From Eublepharis macularius (lineage: Eukaryota > Chordata > Lepidosauria > Squamata > Eublepharidae): 64,000 nt of DNA. The stretch spans positions 9,571,001-9,635,000 of the forward strand of contig NC_072795.1 in assembly GCF_028583425.1 (NCBI RefSeq), written 5' to 3'. The stretch's first letter is position 1, and every line of letters begins with the position of its first letter. Made by a program: the position numbers and the translations under genes. Shown piece after piece: positions 53,101 to 64,000 of the stretch. The notes below the pieces were generated by a model, which saw only the letters and a program-made list of their open reading frames with translations, made no database searches and was not told where the DNA came from.

Positions 53101-56100
53101 ATTAGAAAGAGAACAGTTTAGTAGATTTCATTATTTGGGGTGTAGTTAATTCTATACTCCATTATTCCATATGCTAGAAGCATTCAGAAGACATCAGCAA
53201 AATGCCCTTCCCTTCTTTTCGGCTCCACCTATCTTTTCATTGCTATTTCTTTCTTTCCTACTGCACCTATCTTTAAGTATCTGTTGATTCCGGTTCCTAC
53301 AAGCCTTTCGAGATGACTTTGGAGATGCTGGACTAGCACCACATGAAAAGAGGTTAAGGCAGGACTTAACACGAATGTGTGTTTATGGAGTTATAAAACC
53401 AGATTTCCTGGTTGGAAACCGGTGGAAGAAAAACATGTGATTGTTAATTCCAGCTCCACTGGATCATTGGCTCTGAAGGACCATTTTGCAACTCACTGTT
53501 AAAGTGATTTTGATATATTTTAATTGAGGAAATTTTTGTTAGCTTGCGTTCCTGATAGAATTAAATAAGTGGAAACTGGAAGCTTTTATATTCTTGAGTT
53601 TGTAAACATGAACCATAAATATATATGTTTGTATTAATACACATGTATTTGTGTATGTGGGAATTGATGGATTGTATGGTTAATAAGCCAATACACTGTT
53701 GATTAACAGAGTGATCATATACCCCAGTTACTTCTCCTGGGCACCAGAGGCCAGAAACATTGCAGGATATAGAATCTGTGTCCATAACACCATCATTTTC
53801 TTATGAGACCCTTTTATAGGCAGAACACAGCCAACACAAAGTCCAAAATCAGGTGACCTCACAGTTCTGAGATGGATGTTAAATTGGCATCCTTTGCTGG
53901 CTCACAGACTGAAACCACTGCAGCACTGTTTTAGATATTTTCAGGAAAGTAAATTGCCTACAAATAAGTAATACCCACAACCAGAATCTAAGGTCCAGAA
54001 GGGCTGCTCTTCAAGTTTCATATCCCAATATTTACCTTGTCACCTCCATTTGGAGTCAGGGAGCACACTAAGGGCCAGTCTTGAAGCTTGGACTTTCTCA
54101 GCGATCAAGATGCCTCCTTCCAGTTATATAGGGGAAAATCATTCAGAGGACTCAGAAAAAGTGGCCACAAAGTTTTATATCACTAAGCAATAACTCACAG
54201 GTTTCATTGCACTGTACCTCTTATCAGAACTTTAGCCATGCTGCCTAGACAAAAAGGTCAGACTGAATTTAATCTCTCTATCTGATCAATTGGTTTTCAT
54301 TGTCCTTCACACTCACGATCAATGGCCATACCTCTCCCTTCAGCTTGGATGAGTAACCACCAACATTTCCACATGGGTACTGACTAGAAACATCAGGAAT
54401 CTATCTCTGAGCAATCAGCACCCATCAGCCAACCATTCTGAGCATTTTCAAGTGAAGGAGGGGTGAGCAAACATTTCCAGAATTTCTAGAACAGATCAGG
54501 GAACACGTCATGGAAGGGTGGACTGTCATAACATGGCAAGTAACAAAAGGAACAGAAACAGTGATGCAACAGTGGTAGGGGAAGCTAGACAACCGAAAAG
54601 GAAATGGAAAGTAGGAGCAACAGGACGATACAATAGCATTATGACAGAAATATGCTTCGACTCAAACTTCAGAAAGCAATTGAAAAATATAGTACTGTTT
54701 TCTCTGAAATGTGATACAATAATAAACATTTCAAGCTCTGTGATTGAGTTGAGCAGACAACCGTGAGGATACTTTTTAGTTAAAGGGATCACAGTTGCCC
54801 ACAAGTGGATGCTCAATCTTTAATACCTCCTTTCATTTTGCAAAGACTTCCTAAAATTTATTTCTTTGCAATGTCAATGAAGACAAAATGTTGGGGGGGG
54901 GCGTGCAGCTGAGGGGGTCGTGACCCTTTTCATAAAACACTTACCTGTGAATGGCAGGTAAATTCCTGCCTGTGCTCCCCATCCCTTGCCCTTGCTCAAT
55001 GGAAAGGTGAGGGTGAAATGGTGAAGAGATGACATCACCAGGTTGAGCAACTCTCTAGGAATCCCCCCAATCTCTATGGTCTTTACCATAATAGATTGGG
55101 GAAATTACAGTTTTGGTTGATGATGTGACATCACATCCCAAACTGCACCCAGATGTGATGTTGCCACATCATGTGACTCTTCCTCTCCTCATGCACTACC
55201 CCCAAACTCCAGCTATTGCCAGGAGCAGGGCTGATAACCCTATTGAAGAAGCTGCATTAAGATGACCCATGGAAGTCCAGATACTCCTGGCTCACTGATA
55301 CGTCTATTAACTGGCTACACCTTTTCTTACATACTGCTAATTTTAAATCTTCTCTCTCAGCATCAAAGGGATGTTCAACAGGTTTTTTTCATGTCAAAAC
55401 TCACATGGTGAGGCTTCTGAGGAAGCTTGCATCCTGATTTACTTTTTGAATTTTTTTTCATGCACAATTGACTGTGGCTCTGGTAAGTATGCAAAATGTC
55501 CAAATGGACAGTATCATGCAACCATAGAGTTCAGAAGGACTTATGAAGCACCCCGAACAGACAACTGTGCAGCTTCTGGTTGAACACCTCCAACAACTAA
55601 TTGTTTCCACGGTTAAGCCACCACTGTTGAGCCATTCTCCCTAGAAGCTAAAATGACAGAACTGAGACTATCATACATTGATCAAATGAGAAGACAAGAT
55701 TATCTAGAGAAGTCAGTAATGCTAGAAAAAGTGGAAGGCAGTGGGAAAAGAGGAAGACCTAAAACGAGATGGCTTGACACAATAAAAGAAGCCATGTCCT
55801 CCAGTTTGCAGGATCTAAGCAAGTCTGTTAATGATAGGAGGTTTGGGAAGTCTTTCATGCATAGGGTCACCATAAGTGAGAAGTGACTTGATGGCACATA
55901 ACACCACCCACCCCTGAATGTCATCTTGGAAGTATGTAATACCTCTCATATCTCCAAATATTTCATATATCCTTGGGCGGAGATACAGAAAATAACTCAA
56001 AAGGTGTTTTTGAAAAATGGAATGATCTTTCTGAAGTCGTACAAAAATGGTGCAATTTCTGGATTCTTCCACTAGAGAAGGAGATAAATATACATAGCAG

Positions 56101-59100
56101 TAAAAACTTAAGATGCATTAAGAGTGAGTAACATTTCAATGAGGTTTGACAAAGGATGACAATCCACAGCATAGTTTGAACTGATGTCTCTCAAGTCTAC
56201 ACAGCTATAGTTTATCCTATTGGCCCAAACAAAGTAAGAAAGCTATCCCTAAATGGCAGAAGGAATTCTTTGCAGGACAGAGATTACGACACACTGCCAA
56301 GTCTCTGTTGCACAAATCATGTAGAAGCTTATATCAATCTATATATATAAAGGCAAGTGTCCTGACTGACTCCTCAACACCCAGCCCAAACCCCTGGACC
56401 TAGAAACGTGAAATCTGGGGAGAACCTTCTTTTTGTGATGTAGAGGCTCACTAAGAAGGGATTTTAAGAAATTTGTGCAGGCTGATGGGTCAGCTGTGGA
56501 ACTGTGTTCTGAGGTAAAAATTAGGTCAAGGAAACTGCAGACAGTTGAAGAAAGACAGTATATGACTCCTGAAAAGGGATTTTATATAAAAGTATGGCAG
56601 CTGAGTTTTAAAATGTTCATGGGAAGATGGTGCATGACCTTTCTAGGGGTCATTTTAATGTGGGAAACAACCCTCCTCATCTGATGGGAGCCTCTGTTGC
56701 TGATGGCCTCCCTCTAGTCAGAAGGGCATCTAGCAGATATATTTCAGTTCTAGTCAGGAATTGAACATCTGGGACATAAGCCGATAAGAGAAGCCTGATC
56801 TCATCAGATCTCAGAAGATAAGCAGGGTCATCCTTGGTTAGCAATTGGATGGGAGCAGGGCTCATTTCAAGGGGGAATGCACAAGAACGCAGTTCCGGCA
56901 GTTCCCCAAAGAGGTCACATGTCAGGTGGCCCCGCCCACCTGACTCTCGGCCATTTTGGGCCTGTTTTGTCTTGGATTGGGGCTGAAATGGCCCGGATCG
57001 GGCCTCTGATGGGTGATGGATCACTCTCCTGTTCAGCAGCAGCCTGATCCTGACTATTCTGGGCCCCTTTTCGGCCATTTTCAGCCCCTTTTGCCATTTT
57101 GGGCCCAATTTCAGCCCCTGAATGGCCAGGATTGGGTCCAAAGCAGCCAGGGTAGGTAATGTCAGGGGGTGTGGCATATGCAAATCAGTTATGCTAATGA
57201 GTTATGCTAATGAGTTCCTCCAGCTCTTTTTCTACGAAATGACCCCTGGATGGGAGACTTCCAAGGAAGATGAAGGTTTCTATGAAATGGCAAATCATCT
57301 CTCTTAGTCTCCTGGCATAAAAACCGCAGCAGCAGTTGCCATAAGTTAACTGTGACTTGATGGTACTCCCCTACATAAAAAAGCAACTTAGTAAATGAGA
57401 TTGTCCCCCGGAGAAGAAAGTGAATATGAAGAGGGGGATAAGCATGGGAGAGGGAATGGAAAACTGTAGAAGAATGGGCAGAGAGGAGAACTGCACATGG
57501 TCAAGAGCTGAAGAATAGTCATGGTGAAATAAATATTGACCATAGGTACATTTAAGAAACTGAAAGTTTATTTTCTATAGCTATAGGGTCTTCATGTAGG
57601 GTATCCTGTCCCTTGAGTGCCGGCTACACAAAGAAAAAGTAAAATAGCACACTATTGTATGTGTACTATGTATAAGCAAATTTTGCACACACATACTATG
57701 GCTTGCAGAAGAATTTGCAATATGTTAGCAATCTAGCCTGAGGGTGGGAAAGCTGTCCCCAGGCAGAAAACTGAAAGAAACATTCATCTTTAGATTACGC
57801 TTCCCAGTTGCCGCCAATGGCGGGCAACCTCCCGGGGGGGGGGGTTGCCCCATTGCCTGAAGATCACTGGCAATCGGTGGGAGGTGCAAACACCCTGGAG
57901 ATTGCCCTCCACCAGCAGGCAACCCAAGAAAATACACAGTAGACATGTTCCCGGCAGGGAGTGATGACATCACTTCCCAAAGTGATTGTGCCCACCGCAG
58001 GAGTACTCCCATGCTTTGCTAGGGGCATTTTTGGCCCCAAATGGGCTGAATTGGCCCTGCGCAGAGAACATCTGTGGCCGGTACAATGATATCGCTACCT
58101 GGCAGTGACATCATCATGGGAGCACCAGAAGCACACACATGCAAGGAGAACACTCCCAGAAAGTACCTGGTAAGTACCAGGTTCCTCCCCCTCCCACTGG
58201 GAGGGTATAGGGATCTCGCATCCCTGGTTTTAGATGCTGAGGTGAATCAGTTTAAAGTAATCTTTGCTCACTCCTGTGCTCCCACCTCCCTTTATCTTGT
58301 GACCTTTTCACTTTTCATTCTAAATTTCATTTTATAAAATGACCACTACAAGAGGAAAAGAAAAATGAAGGGCATATGCTATACTGAAGCATTCACGCTG
58401 TAAGAGTTCAGCTATTTTGTTTGAATGTAACTTTTGTTTCTTTTGTTACAAACGGCAGCTCGCAAAGTGCTATGGGAACGTCTACACACTGTGGCTGGGA
58501 TCTAAACCTATGATCGTACTGTCCGGATTCGAAGCGGTGAAAGAAGGGCTGATAAACCTCTCAGAAGACTTTGCTGACAGACCCGTGACCCCTTTAATCC
58601 AAGCTTTAGCAAAAGAACGAGGTAAGTTGGGAATCGTAAACGAGCTTCCTTTTCTTCTCTGTAAAAAGCAAAACAAAATACACATAGATAAAAAAAAAAG
58701 AGCAAAGAAAGTCGCTGAGCATTTTAGTCACTTTTAGATTTGATTGTATGATGAGATCTGGAAACTGAATTGCTCTGCATTTACTACTCATGTTATGCGG
58801 CAGACAAGAAAAAAGACGTGAGCCTGGGCTCTGGTGTAATAGGAGAAGGCTCTTTGGGGAAGTTTTGTGAATGTATTTAAAGAGGAGCCATGCTGCTAGC
58901 TTGACAGACACTTGCAGAAGCGGTGGTTTCATGGACAAGGAGCAACCGTGGCAGGGATGGGGCTCATGCAGGAAACAAAGGGAAGCAACAGAAGGTGCCT
59001 TGTGAAAAAGTGGGTAGGATGGTAAAGAGCCAAGCAGACGATTTGAATGTGACATCTTTCATTTTCACCCACACCTCAGAAAAGAAAGATTACAATCTTT

Positions 59101-62100
59101 ATTGTAAGTACCACCTTGCTTTTACTGCATAGTCTTCTACCTTTGAAATCCACTTCCTGCCTGGCCTTAGATTTGTTTGTTTGCATTGCTTTCCTATTGT
59201 GGAATCCTAGGCCTGTTGCATTGTTTATTGCAGGGGTCCCCAACCTTTTTGAGCCTATGAGCATGTTTGCATCGGATAGAGAGCTAGCTGGGGATGCAAC
59301 CCCAAAATGTCTGCCGGGGTTCCTGGAGCAGCCAAAGCCAGCTCAAAACCATATTCACATTTATTTATTTATTTATTTGTTTATTACCTTCTGTCTGGGA
59401 TGGAAAGCAGCATAGTAGAGCTCAATCTTATCAGATCTCAGAAGGTAAGCAAGGTTGGCCCCTGTTTGAACTTGAACGGGAGACCACCAGGTTAAATTGG
59501 GGTTACTCTGCAAAGGAAGGCAATGACAAGTGACATCTGTTTGTCACTTAACTTGAAAGCCTGTTGCTGGGATCGCACTATGCAGTGAGGGAGAATTCAG
59601 GCCATTGTACTTTGGTCACAACATCACGAGAATATTCACCGGAAAAGACAATAATGCTACAGCATCCCCCTGATCCAGCAAGGTAGTAACTTTTTCAAGA
59701 AAAGAGATAAAGTTAGTCTGACTTGACTTGTTCTTGAGAAATCCATGCTGGCTCTTAGTAATCACAGTAACAATGTAAAAGCTCTCTCTCTTACAAAAGT
59801 TAATAAAATATATTCAAAATGTTCTAAATAGTTCCAAATAGTTAAAATTTTCAAATACACTTATTACAATGCGTCTGCTTATAAACATCTAGAATATAAT
59901 GTTTTTTACAAATTTCTTGCACACACTTTTCCATGGAAATGATCAATCAGTTCGGTGTTACATAAATAGAACTCTCTTTTAGTCCATGTAAGTTTTCAAA
60001 CGCTTCAAAAGCATTCAGATGAGCTTCAAATAACCATAATGGTGATGATCAATCAAAATCTGAGGTCCATATCAATTTCCTTCTGCTCTAAGCAAAATTA
60101 AATATTTCACAGTGTCCTCTTCCATCTCTCTTTCAGCCCAACAAACCAGTAGCTTAAAAATTTGTTTCACACACGCACATACGCACTAGCTTTGCCAGTA
60201 GTGTTTGGCAGCAAACACTACCGTCAAGAAGCGGGTGTAACATGTCTGGTTAAAATGAGCTGATGGATCTTTCTCTTTGCCCTTGAGAAAGCTTGCACGT
60301 ATGTGCGTGTGCGAAACAAATATACTTTTTTAAAGTATAAAACGTATAATGCTACTCCTTCCCTCTTCCTTATTTTGTCTATCCCTTTTGAACAAGTTGT
60401 TTCCTTCAATCCTCGTATTCCAATTTTGAGTGTGATTCCACCCAGTTTCAGTAATGCCTATTATGTCATAGTCCCCTTCCTGTATTAGGACCAAGTTCCT
60501 CCTGCTTGTTTCCCATACTCTGGGAATTAGTGTCGAGACATTGGAATCCATGAGTTATATGCCCTTAGATTTTTGTTGGCTGTGATGATGGCATATTCAT
60601 AGAGGCATAGGAGGAAAGAGTGAAACATCCTCACACTCATTCCCAATTACCTTTTGCCTCATCTTTAAAACAGCCACTTGGAGCTGTTATTTATTTATGT
60701 ATGAAATTTTAGGCCTGTTGTTCTACAAAAAAGGAACAAAACTTTTTTTAAAAGTGTTTAAAAATTCATGGCAGATCCTATTTTGTCCCTAAAAGGCAGT
60801 TTGCACATCGCATTTTTTTTTCTAAATACAAGGAGTCCTAACTTTTCTCACCTTGTGCACACATGGGATAAATGATACATCCAGAATGAGTAAGTGGAAT
60901 CGGCTGCCCAAGGATGTGGTGGGTTCCCCCTCACTGGCAGTCTTCAAGCAGTGCCTGGATGAATAGTTGTTGGGGAAGCTTTAGGCTGTTCCTGCAGTGG
61001 GCAGGGGGTTGGACAAGATGTTCTGTAAGGTCCCTTCCAACTTTATGATTCTATGATTCTATAAACTGGACAATTATGTTTCCTGCAGCATACCCCAAGC
61101 AGATTTACAGATCAGGTTTGCACTGTTCTTTAATGGTGTGACTACATGTAAGTGTGTCATGTGTGGGTTCTCGTACATGTTTCCAGTGGGAACCATACAT
61201 GTAGCACTAGTGCTCTCTGAAGGAATCGTGACTTATGTTGACACTTTTTCTAAACACTGTGATCCCAGGAATTTAGTAATAACCCCTTTCATGTATCACA
61301 TTAGCATAATAATAGGAAGGGTCAAAATTGCATGAATGGGGGGACATATTGAGTATGTGAACTCTGAATTTCTGAATGCTGAAAGATGGGATGAATGTAA
61401 GCCTTATCTGTCTAAAGTGTACAGAGCTGGCCAACATCAGAGACTTATCACAGGACCAGACAGAAACTGATTCTGCATCAGCAGTGCAATTTTATGGTAC
61501 TTATATATGTAAGCATTCACTTTGGTGTTTTCTATCCAGGCAACTTAACCTTTTTTCTTTTTTTTTAACAATAATTTCTCTGAGTACTAATCTCTAAGGG
61601 GCTTTTCATGGGTACAGGTATTGTATTTACCAATGGCCACACCTGGAAAGAACAGAGGAAGTTTGGCATAGTTACCATGCGGAAGCTGGGACTGGGGAAG
61701 AAAGGCCTGGAGCGCCAAATAGAAGAGGAGGCCTATCAGCTAGTTGAAACTTTTGCACAGGCAAAAGGTAAGTGCTATTAGGAAACTGCAATGGCCTGTG
61801 TTTGCTTCTTTTCATTACTTGGGGCCAGATAACACGAAATGTGTATTCAAAATTATAATCAGCTCCAAAATACTGCAAATAATTCCCTGCAAGGGCCATT
61901 TCAGCTTGGGGGAAATGGTGGAAGAGAAGCAGTAGGTAGGGTTGCCGATGCCAGGTAGAGAAATACCTGGATATTTTGTGGGTGGAGGTTGAGGATGGTG
62001 GGGTTTGGGCAAGGACTAGAGCACAGGAGGTTATAAATCTATATACTCCACTGTCCAGAGCAGCCATTTTCTCCAGGAGGACTGATCTCTGTCACCCGGA

Positions 62101-63768
62101 GATCAGTTGTAATTCCAGGAGATCTCTAGCCACCACCTGGAGGATGGCAAGCCTAGGAGTAGCCCATCTTCTCCCATGCACACTACAGCTCTGACCGAAT
62201 CAATGATTTTTAAAATTTCTTTCCCTGAAGCTGTTATGTGGCTGTGAAAAAAACATGTCAGGTTCCGGGAACCTGCAAATGTATATATCATGTATTTTGG
62301 CCTTCAGTGGATGCTTGAATTAATTTGCTGTGCATAAGACTGTCAATAACTCTCCTATATATGCCCAGCATTGAAATTATGACTCCTCCTCCAGAGGCAT
62401 CCCCAGTACATAATATGGCATTGTGTGTTAGCTCTATGCAACAAAAACAAACACTGTAAGTTGATTTTTAAAATCAAATTACTTTTAAGGATATTATGCT
62501 AAAGAAAATGTAGAAATGAACCTCTTCTGTACAACAAAATGCCTGGAAACATTTTAAAAATGAAAGTTGGGGATTCAGAGGAAATAGTGCATCACGTCAA
62601 TGGATTGTTGGACTGTTGTTATGCCATTGAGGTCTAGCATTTGTAGATTATAAACAAAAGAAGCCTGAGGCAGTCCTTCTGATGGTGGAATTGTGGCTGC
62701 TGTAGGGGACTGAAGCAAGAGCGCTCAGGGGAAATTGCCCTGGGGATACTTCATTGCCACATAAAATATGAATGTCAATGAGACCAACGTGGAGAACCAA
62801 AGTCTTGTGGAAGCCAGAGTTAAATAAGGTAGTCACAATCAGCTAATGCAATTTTGAAAAATATTCCTACTACTGTATGTTCACAGAGTCAGTGGCTGCA
62901 AATCTGTTTGGATCCACAGCATTTTAGCCCATTGCGAATGCTTGACGCAGGCACGCATTTGAGGTTCTCAGTGCAGAAAGCAAACTTACCCAGTGTTCAG
63001 CTCAGGTCTGATCTCAGCAGTCAAACAAGGTTGGTTTGAGCGTAAAACATGTCCAGCATGATATTCACAGCACCCTTGCTACTGCAGAAGGAACGGATCT
63101 AGGGAAAGTTGCAAAGACTCCTGTGCCCAGAGAAACTGAAACACATTTCCCTTCACTGCACCCTTGACTAGATCATCCTCTGCCTTTTGAAGCAGCCTTG
63201 TAGGATCACTTGCAGTGACTGCGCTTTGCGGCACTGCCATGTTCTTCAGGACTATGAAACCCACAACAGCGATGTCTGCGCCACCCATCCCCGCATGACT
63301 AGTTTGCATGACAACCTTCCATATTTCAGTTCCACTTTAGCCTTAAAATGTGTAATTAGCTGTGAGAGCAGACACTTGCTGGAAACAGTCTTTACTTTCT
63401 TACAGCATTAGCTTTATTAGAATCACTGAGAATGGGGGTTTATTTGTATATTTTGGACATTTTGGAATGGTTTTCTAATGTATAAACCAGATCTAAGATT
63501 CTACAGACCTCGTTTTCCTTTAGCTAACTGCAATATCATATCCCACTCTCAGTATCCACAAGGGAAGAAAATTAATGTTACCATTTTGTAAATAACTTTA
63601 TTTCCAGGGCAGCCATTTGACCCTTCATTGCCCATCACTAATTCCATCTGCAATACGATCTGTGCTGTGGCTTTTGGACACAGATTCTCTGTTGAAGATG
63701 AAGAATTCCTCAAATTGATGGAAGCCATTGATGATTTTTCCAACTTTCTAGGCAGCCTCTTTCATGGT
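47032..63768 (+). CDS. Cytochrome P450 family 2 gene 2 (exons 1-4, continues beyond window)
   Basis: This is the tandem paralogue of gene 1 and the same class of ER-bound haem monooxygenase. Exons are 47032-47181, 58459-58621, 61618-61767 and 63608-63768 (150, 163, 150, 161 nt). The start at 47032 has A at -3 and opens a hydrophobic anchor, [20 protein letters not shown], followed by the proline-rich hinge [13 protein letters not shown] that is universal in microsomal P450s. The C-helix WKEQRKF is present. Exons 5-9 with the ExxR and haem motifs are outside the window, so completeness is unknown. Intron 1 is 11.3 kb and packed with repeats. Splice sites are GT/AG throughout. Confidence 0.93.
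47182..47510. other. Start of gene 2 intron 1
   Basis: AT-rich sequence with several aacaatataaagagg-like repeats near 47410-47450. Nothing else is recognised. Confidence 0.35.
48428..51870. mobile_element. 3,443-bp palindromic (fold-back) hAT-like element
   Basis: The ends are tagggatgtgcg and, inverted, taggggtgtgcaagcc. An exact 8-bp target duplication, ttcctggg, is at 48420-48427 and 51871-51878. The left arm (about 48428-50024) and right arm (about 50063-51870) are inverted copies of each other around a spacer of about 38 bases. Each arm runs from the terminus through a ggcattttgcatgcaaaatg block to a central array of about 132-136-bp units containing cacaactcacttaacatcag. The right arm has extra copies of a roughly 175-bp block (near 50998, 51175 and 51350). 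Open frames appear mirrored on both strands and are not genes. No transposase is seen. Confidence 0.9.
49470..50520. repeat. Mirrored minisatellite at the fold-back centre
   Basis: Units of about 132-136 bp start near 49479, 49611, 49746 and 49881. Their inverse continues to about 50500. Each unit holds caaaaacactttatttcttg and its inverse, so every unit has an aataaagtg-type motif on the right side. Confidence 0.85.
52291..55630. other. Middle of gene 2 intron 1, unassigned
   Basis: I recognise no exon, ORF or clear repeat family here. The small open frames (for example 54518-54766) have no recognisable motif. Confidence 0.35.
55640..55910 (+). mobile_element. RTE-BovB LINE 3' end
   Basis: It encodes the C-terminus of a Bov[23 protein letters not shown], then [20 protein letters not shown], still open. 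It ends agtgacttgatggcacataa with cacc repeats. It is oriented with the gene, opposite to the copy at 47515-52290. Confidence 0.88.
56335..56470 (+). repeat. Possible Helitron-like or other repeat start
   Basis: The text tctatatatataaaggcaag followed by tgactgactcctcaacaccc and ctggacctagaaacgtgaaa resembles the 5' end of a dispersed element. I could not define its end. Confidence 0.25.
56790..57372 (+). mobile_element. 5S-rRNA-derived SINE with nested hAT-like MITE
   Basis: The head gcctgatctcatcagatctc, with aagataagcagggtcatcct and ggatgggag, matches 5S rRNA internal text. The tail (ggcaaatcatctctcttagt, ccataagttaactgtgactt) is BovB-like, suggesting a SINE that used BovB machinery. It is split at 56855/57249 by a MITE. 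Confidence 0.8.
56856..57248. mobile_element. 393-bp hAT-like MITE (copy B)
   Basis: It begins cagggctcatttcaaggggg and ends tacgaaatgacccctg. An exact 8-bp target duplication, gatgggag, is at 56848-56855 and 57249-57256. It is a close relative of 32497-32888. Confidence 0.9.
57702..58458. other. Left edge of duplicated block (gene 2 intron 1)
   Basis: This aligns with 6105-6666 and 7733-7812 of gene 1. It contains the empty L1 target site (atgaagggcatatg near 58366). Confidence 0.7.
58459..58621 (+). CDS. CYP2 gene 2, exon 2
   Basis: A 163-nt exon after acggcag and before gtaagt. It encodes [17 protein letters not shown] and ends [18 protein letters not shown]. Compared with gene 1, changes in the last part (VQAVV versus IQALA) fall in substrate-recognition site 1. 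Confidence 0.93.
58622..60299. other. Gene 2 intron 2, proximal part
   Basis: After the shared donor-side text the sequence differs from gene 1 intron 2. A (ttta)n run lies at 59358-59385. A 5S-derived SINE is listed separately. The rest is unassigned. Confidence 0.35.
59405..59585 (+). mobile_element. 5S-rRNA-derived SINE
   Basis: The text agagctcaatcttatcagat, then ctcagaaggtaagcaaggtt and gaacgggagaccaccag, matches 5S rRNA internal sequence. It is followed by a degenerate tail. It is not a functional 5S gene. Confidence 0.65.
60300..60560 (-). mobile_element. CR1-type LINE endonuclease fragment
   Basis: The - strand encodes [20 protein letters not shown] and [10 protein letters not shown], the N-terminal APE-type endonuclease of a CR1 like that at 42420. 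It is short and broken. Confidence 0.75.
60838..61068 (+). mobile_element. CR1-type LINE 3' end shared with gene 1
   Basis: The same fragment as 9205-9435: taacttttctcaccttgtgc leads in, then ggctgcccaaggatgtggtg, ending in tgattctatgattctat. Its presence in both introns shows it predates the duplication. Confidence 0.8.
61618..61767 (+). CDS. CYP2 gene 2, exon 3
   Basis: A 150-nt exon after gggtacag and before gtaagt. It encodes [17 protein letters not shown] and [18 protein letters not shown], ending ETFAQAKG. It differs from gene 1 at only a few residues. Confidence 0.93.
61937..62155. mobile_element. 219-bp hAT-like MITE shared with gene 1
   Basis: It begins tagggttgccgatgccagg and ends with the inverse aggatggcaagccta. 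It is orthologous by position to 10303-10521. Confidence 0.75.
62156..63607. other. Remainder of gene 2 intron 3
   Basis: This aligns with 10522-12163 of gene 1 except for the L2-like LINE and the MITE that gene 1 gained. Gene 2 has its own extra stretch around 62880-63370 that I cannot assign. Confidence 0.5.
63608..63768 (+). CDS. CYP2 gene 2, exon 4
   Basis: A 161-nt exon after tatttccag and before gtaagt. It encodes [20 protein letters not shown] and ends [13 protein letters not shown], where gene 1 has [13 protein letters not shown]. The following intron aligns with gene 1 intron 4 to the end of the window. Confidence 0.93.
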
Positions 63769-64000
63769 GTAAGTCATCTTTTCCCCTGTTGAGTCTGACA
63801 AGTCCCACCCCCACCCCCATTCCTATTCCTCCATCTTTCGCCTGAAACATGTCTGGATGCAGAAGAATTTCATATATTTGTTGATTTGACTAAAATTCGA
63901 TGGTTTGAATGGATTTTTTAAAACAGAGGGAAGCATAATGGTTAAAACAATTTCCAACAGAACAAGGGGAAAGTGGGAAAGAATGAAGGAAAGGAAGGAC

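Noticed and set aside
55371-55583. Small secreted cysteine-containing protein
   Set aside because: It has no signal peptide, no splice context and no similarity that I recognise; likely a chance frame in intron 1 of gene 2.
56790-56860. 5S rRNA gene
   Set aside because: Only partial 5S-like text, followed by a SINE tail and split by a MITE.
47032-58621. Gene 2 as a pseudogene because of its repeat-filled 11.3-kb intron 1
   Set aside because: All four exons in the window are open with good splice sites and correct phases; exons 5-9 are simply beyond the window.

Overview
The window looks like nuclear DNA from a squamate reptile, most likely a lizard. The evidence is an intron-rich cytochrome P450 family 2 locus embedded in a repeat mixture typical of squamates: CR1, L2-like, RTE-BovB, L1 and Vingi-like LINEs, Penelope-like elements, a tyrosine-recombinase (DIRS/Ngaro-type) retroelement, a tRNA-derived SINE, 5S-rRNA-derived SINEs and many short non-autonomous hAT-like transposons. 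The species cannot be named from the sequence alone.

Host genes. Two tandem CYP2 paralogues lie on the + strand. Gene 1 supplies exons 2-9 (7813-35888); its first exon is not visible and should lie upstream of the window. Every coding exon seen is open, the splice sites are GT/AG, exon lengths and phases follow the nine-exon CYP2 plan, and the ExxR and haem-cysteine motifs are present. Gene 2 begins with a TATA-like box near 46885 and a start codon at 47032, and supplies exons 1-4 (47032-63768) before the window ends. DNA from about 6105 and from about 57702 aligns through exon 4 and beyond, so the genes arose by a tandem duplication with a spacing of about 51 kb. Repeats shared by both copies predate the duplication. 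Repeats with a visible empty site in the other copy came later.

Layout. 1-6105: hAT-like tandem repeats, a CR1 carrying an esterase-type ORF1, one arm of a fold-back hAT-like element, and a head-to-head Penelope composite. 6105-35888: gene 1. Its 14.8 kb intron 5 holds a composite hAT-like element, a solo fragment and a near full-length Ngaro-type element with split direct repeats, and a BovB LINE that is itself a host for other insertions. 35889-46884: intergenic DNA with hAT-like elements, CR1 pieces, minisatellites and a weak LTR-like segment. 47032-64000: gene 2. Its 11.3 kb intron 1 holds a three-level nest: BovB, then a Vingi-like LINE, then a 3.4 kb palindromic hAT-like element.

The most notable items are the 3.4 kb fold-back element with exact 8-bp target duplications, the split-direct-repeat Ngaro-type element with matching repeats, recurrent hammerhead-ribozyme-like motifs in Penelope-derived repeats, and amino-acid differences between the two P450s that concentrate in substrate-recognition regions. 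I found no wholly new gene system. All identities come from reading the sequence; no database search was run.
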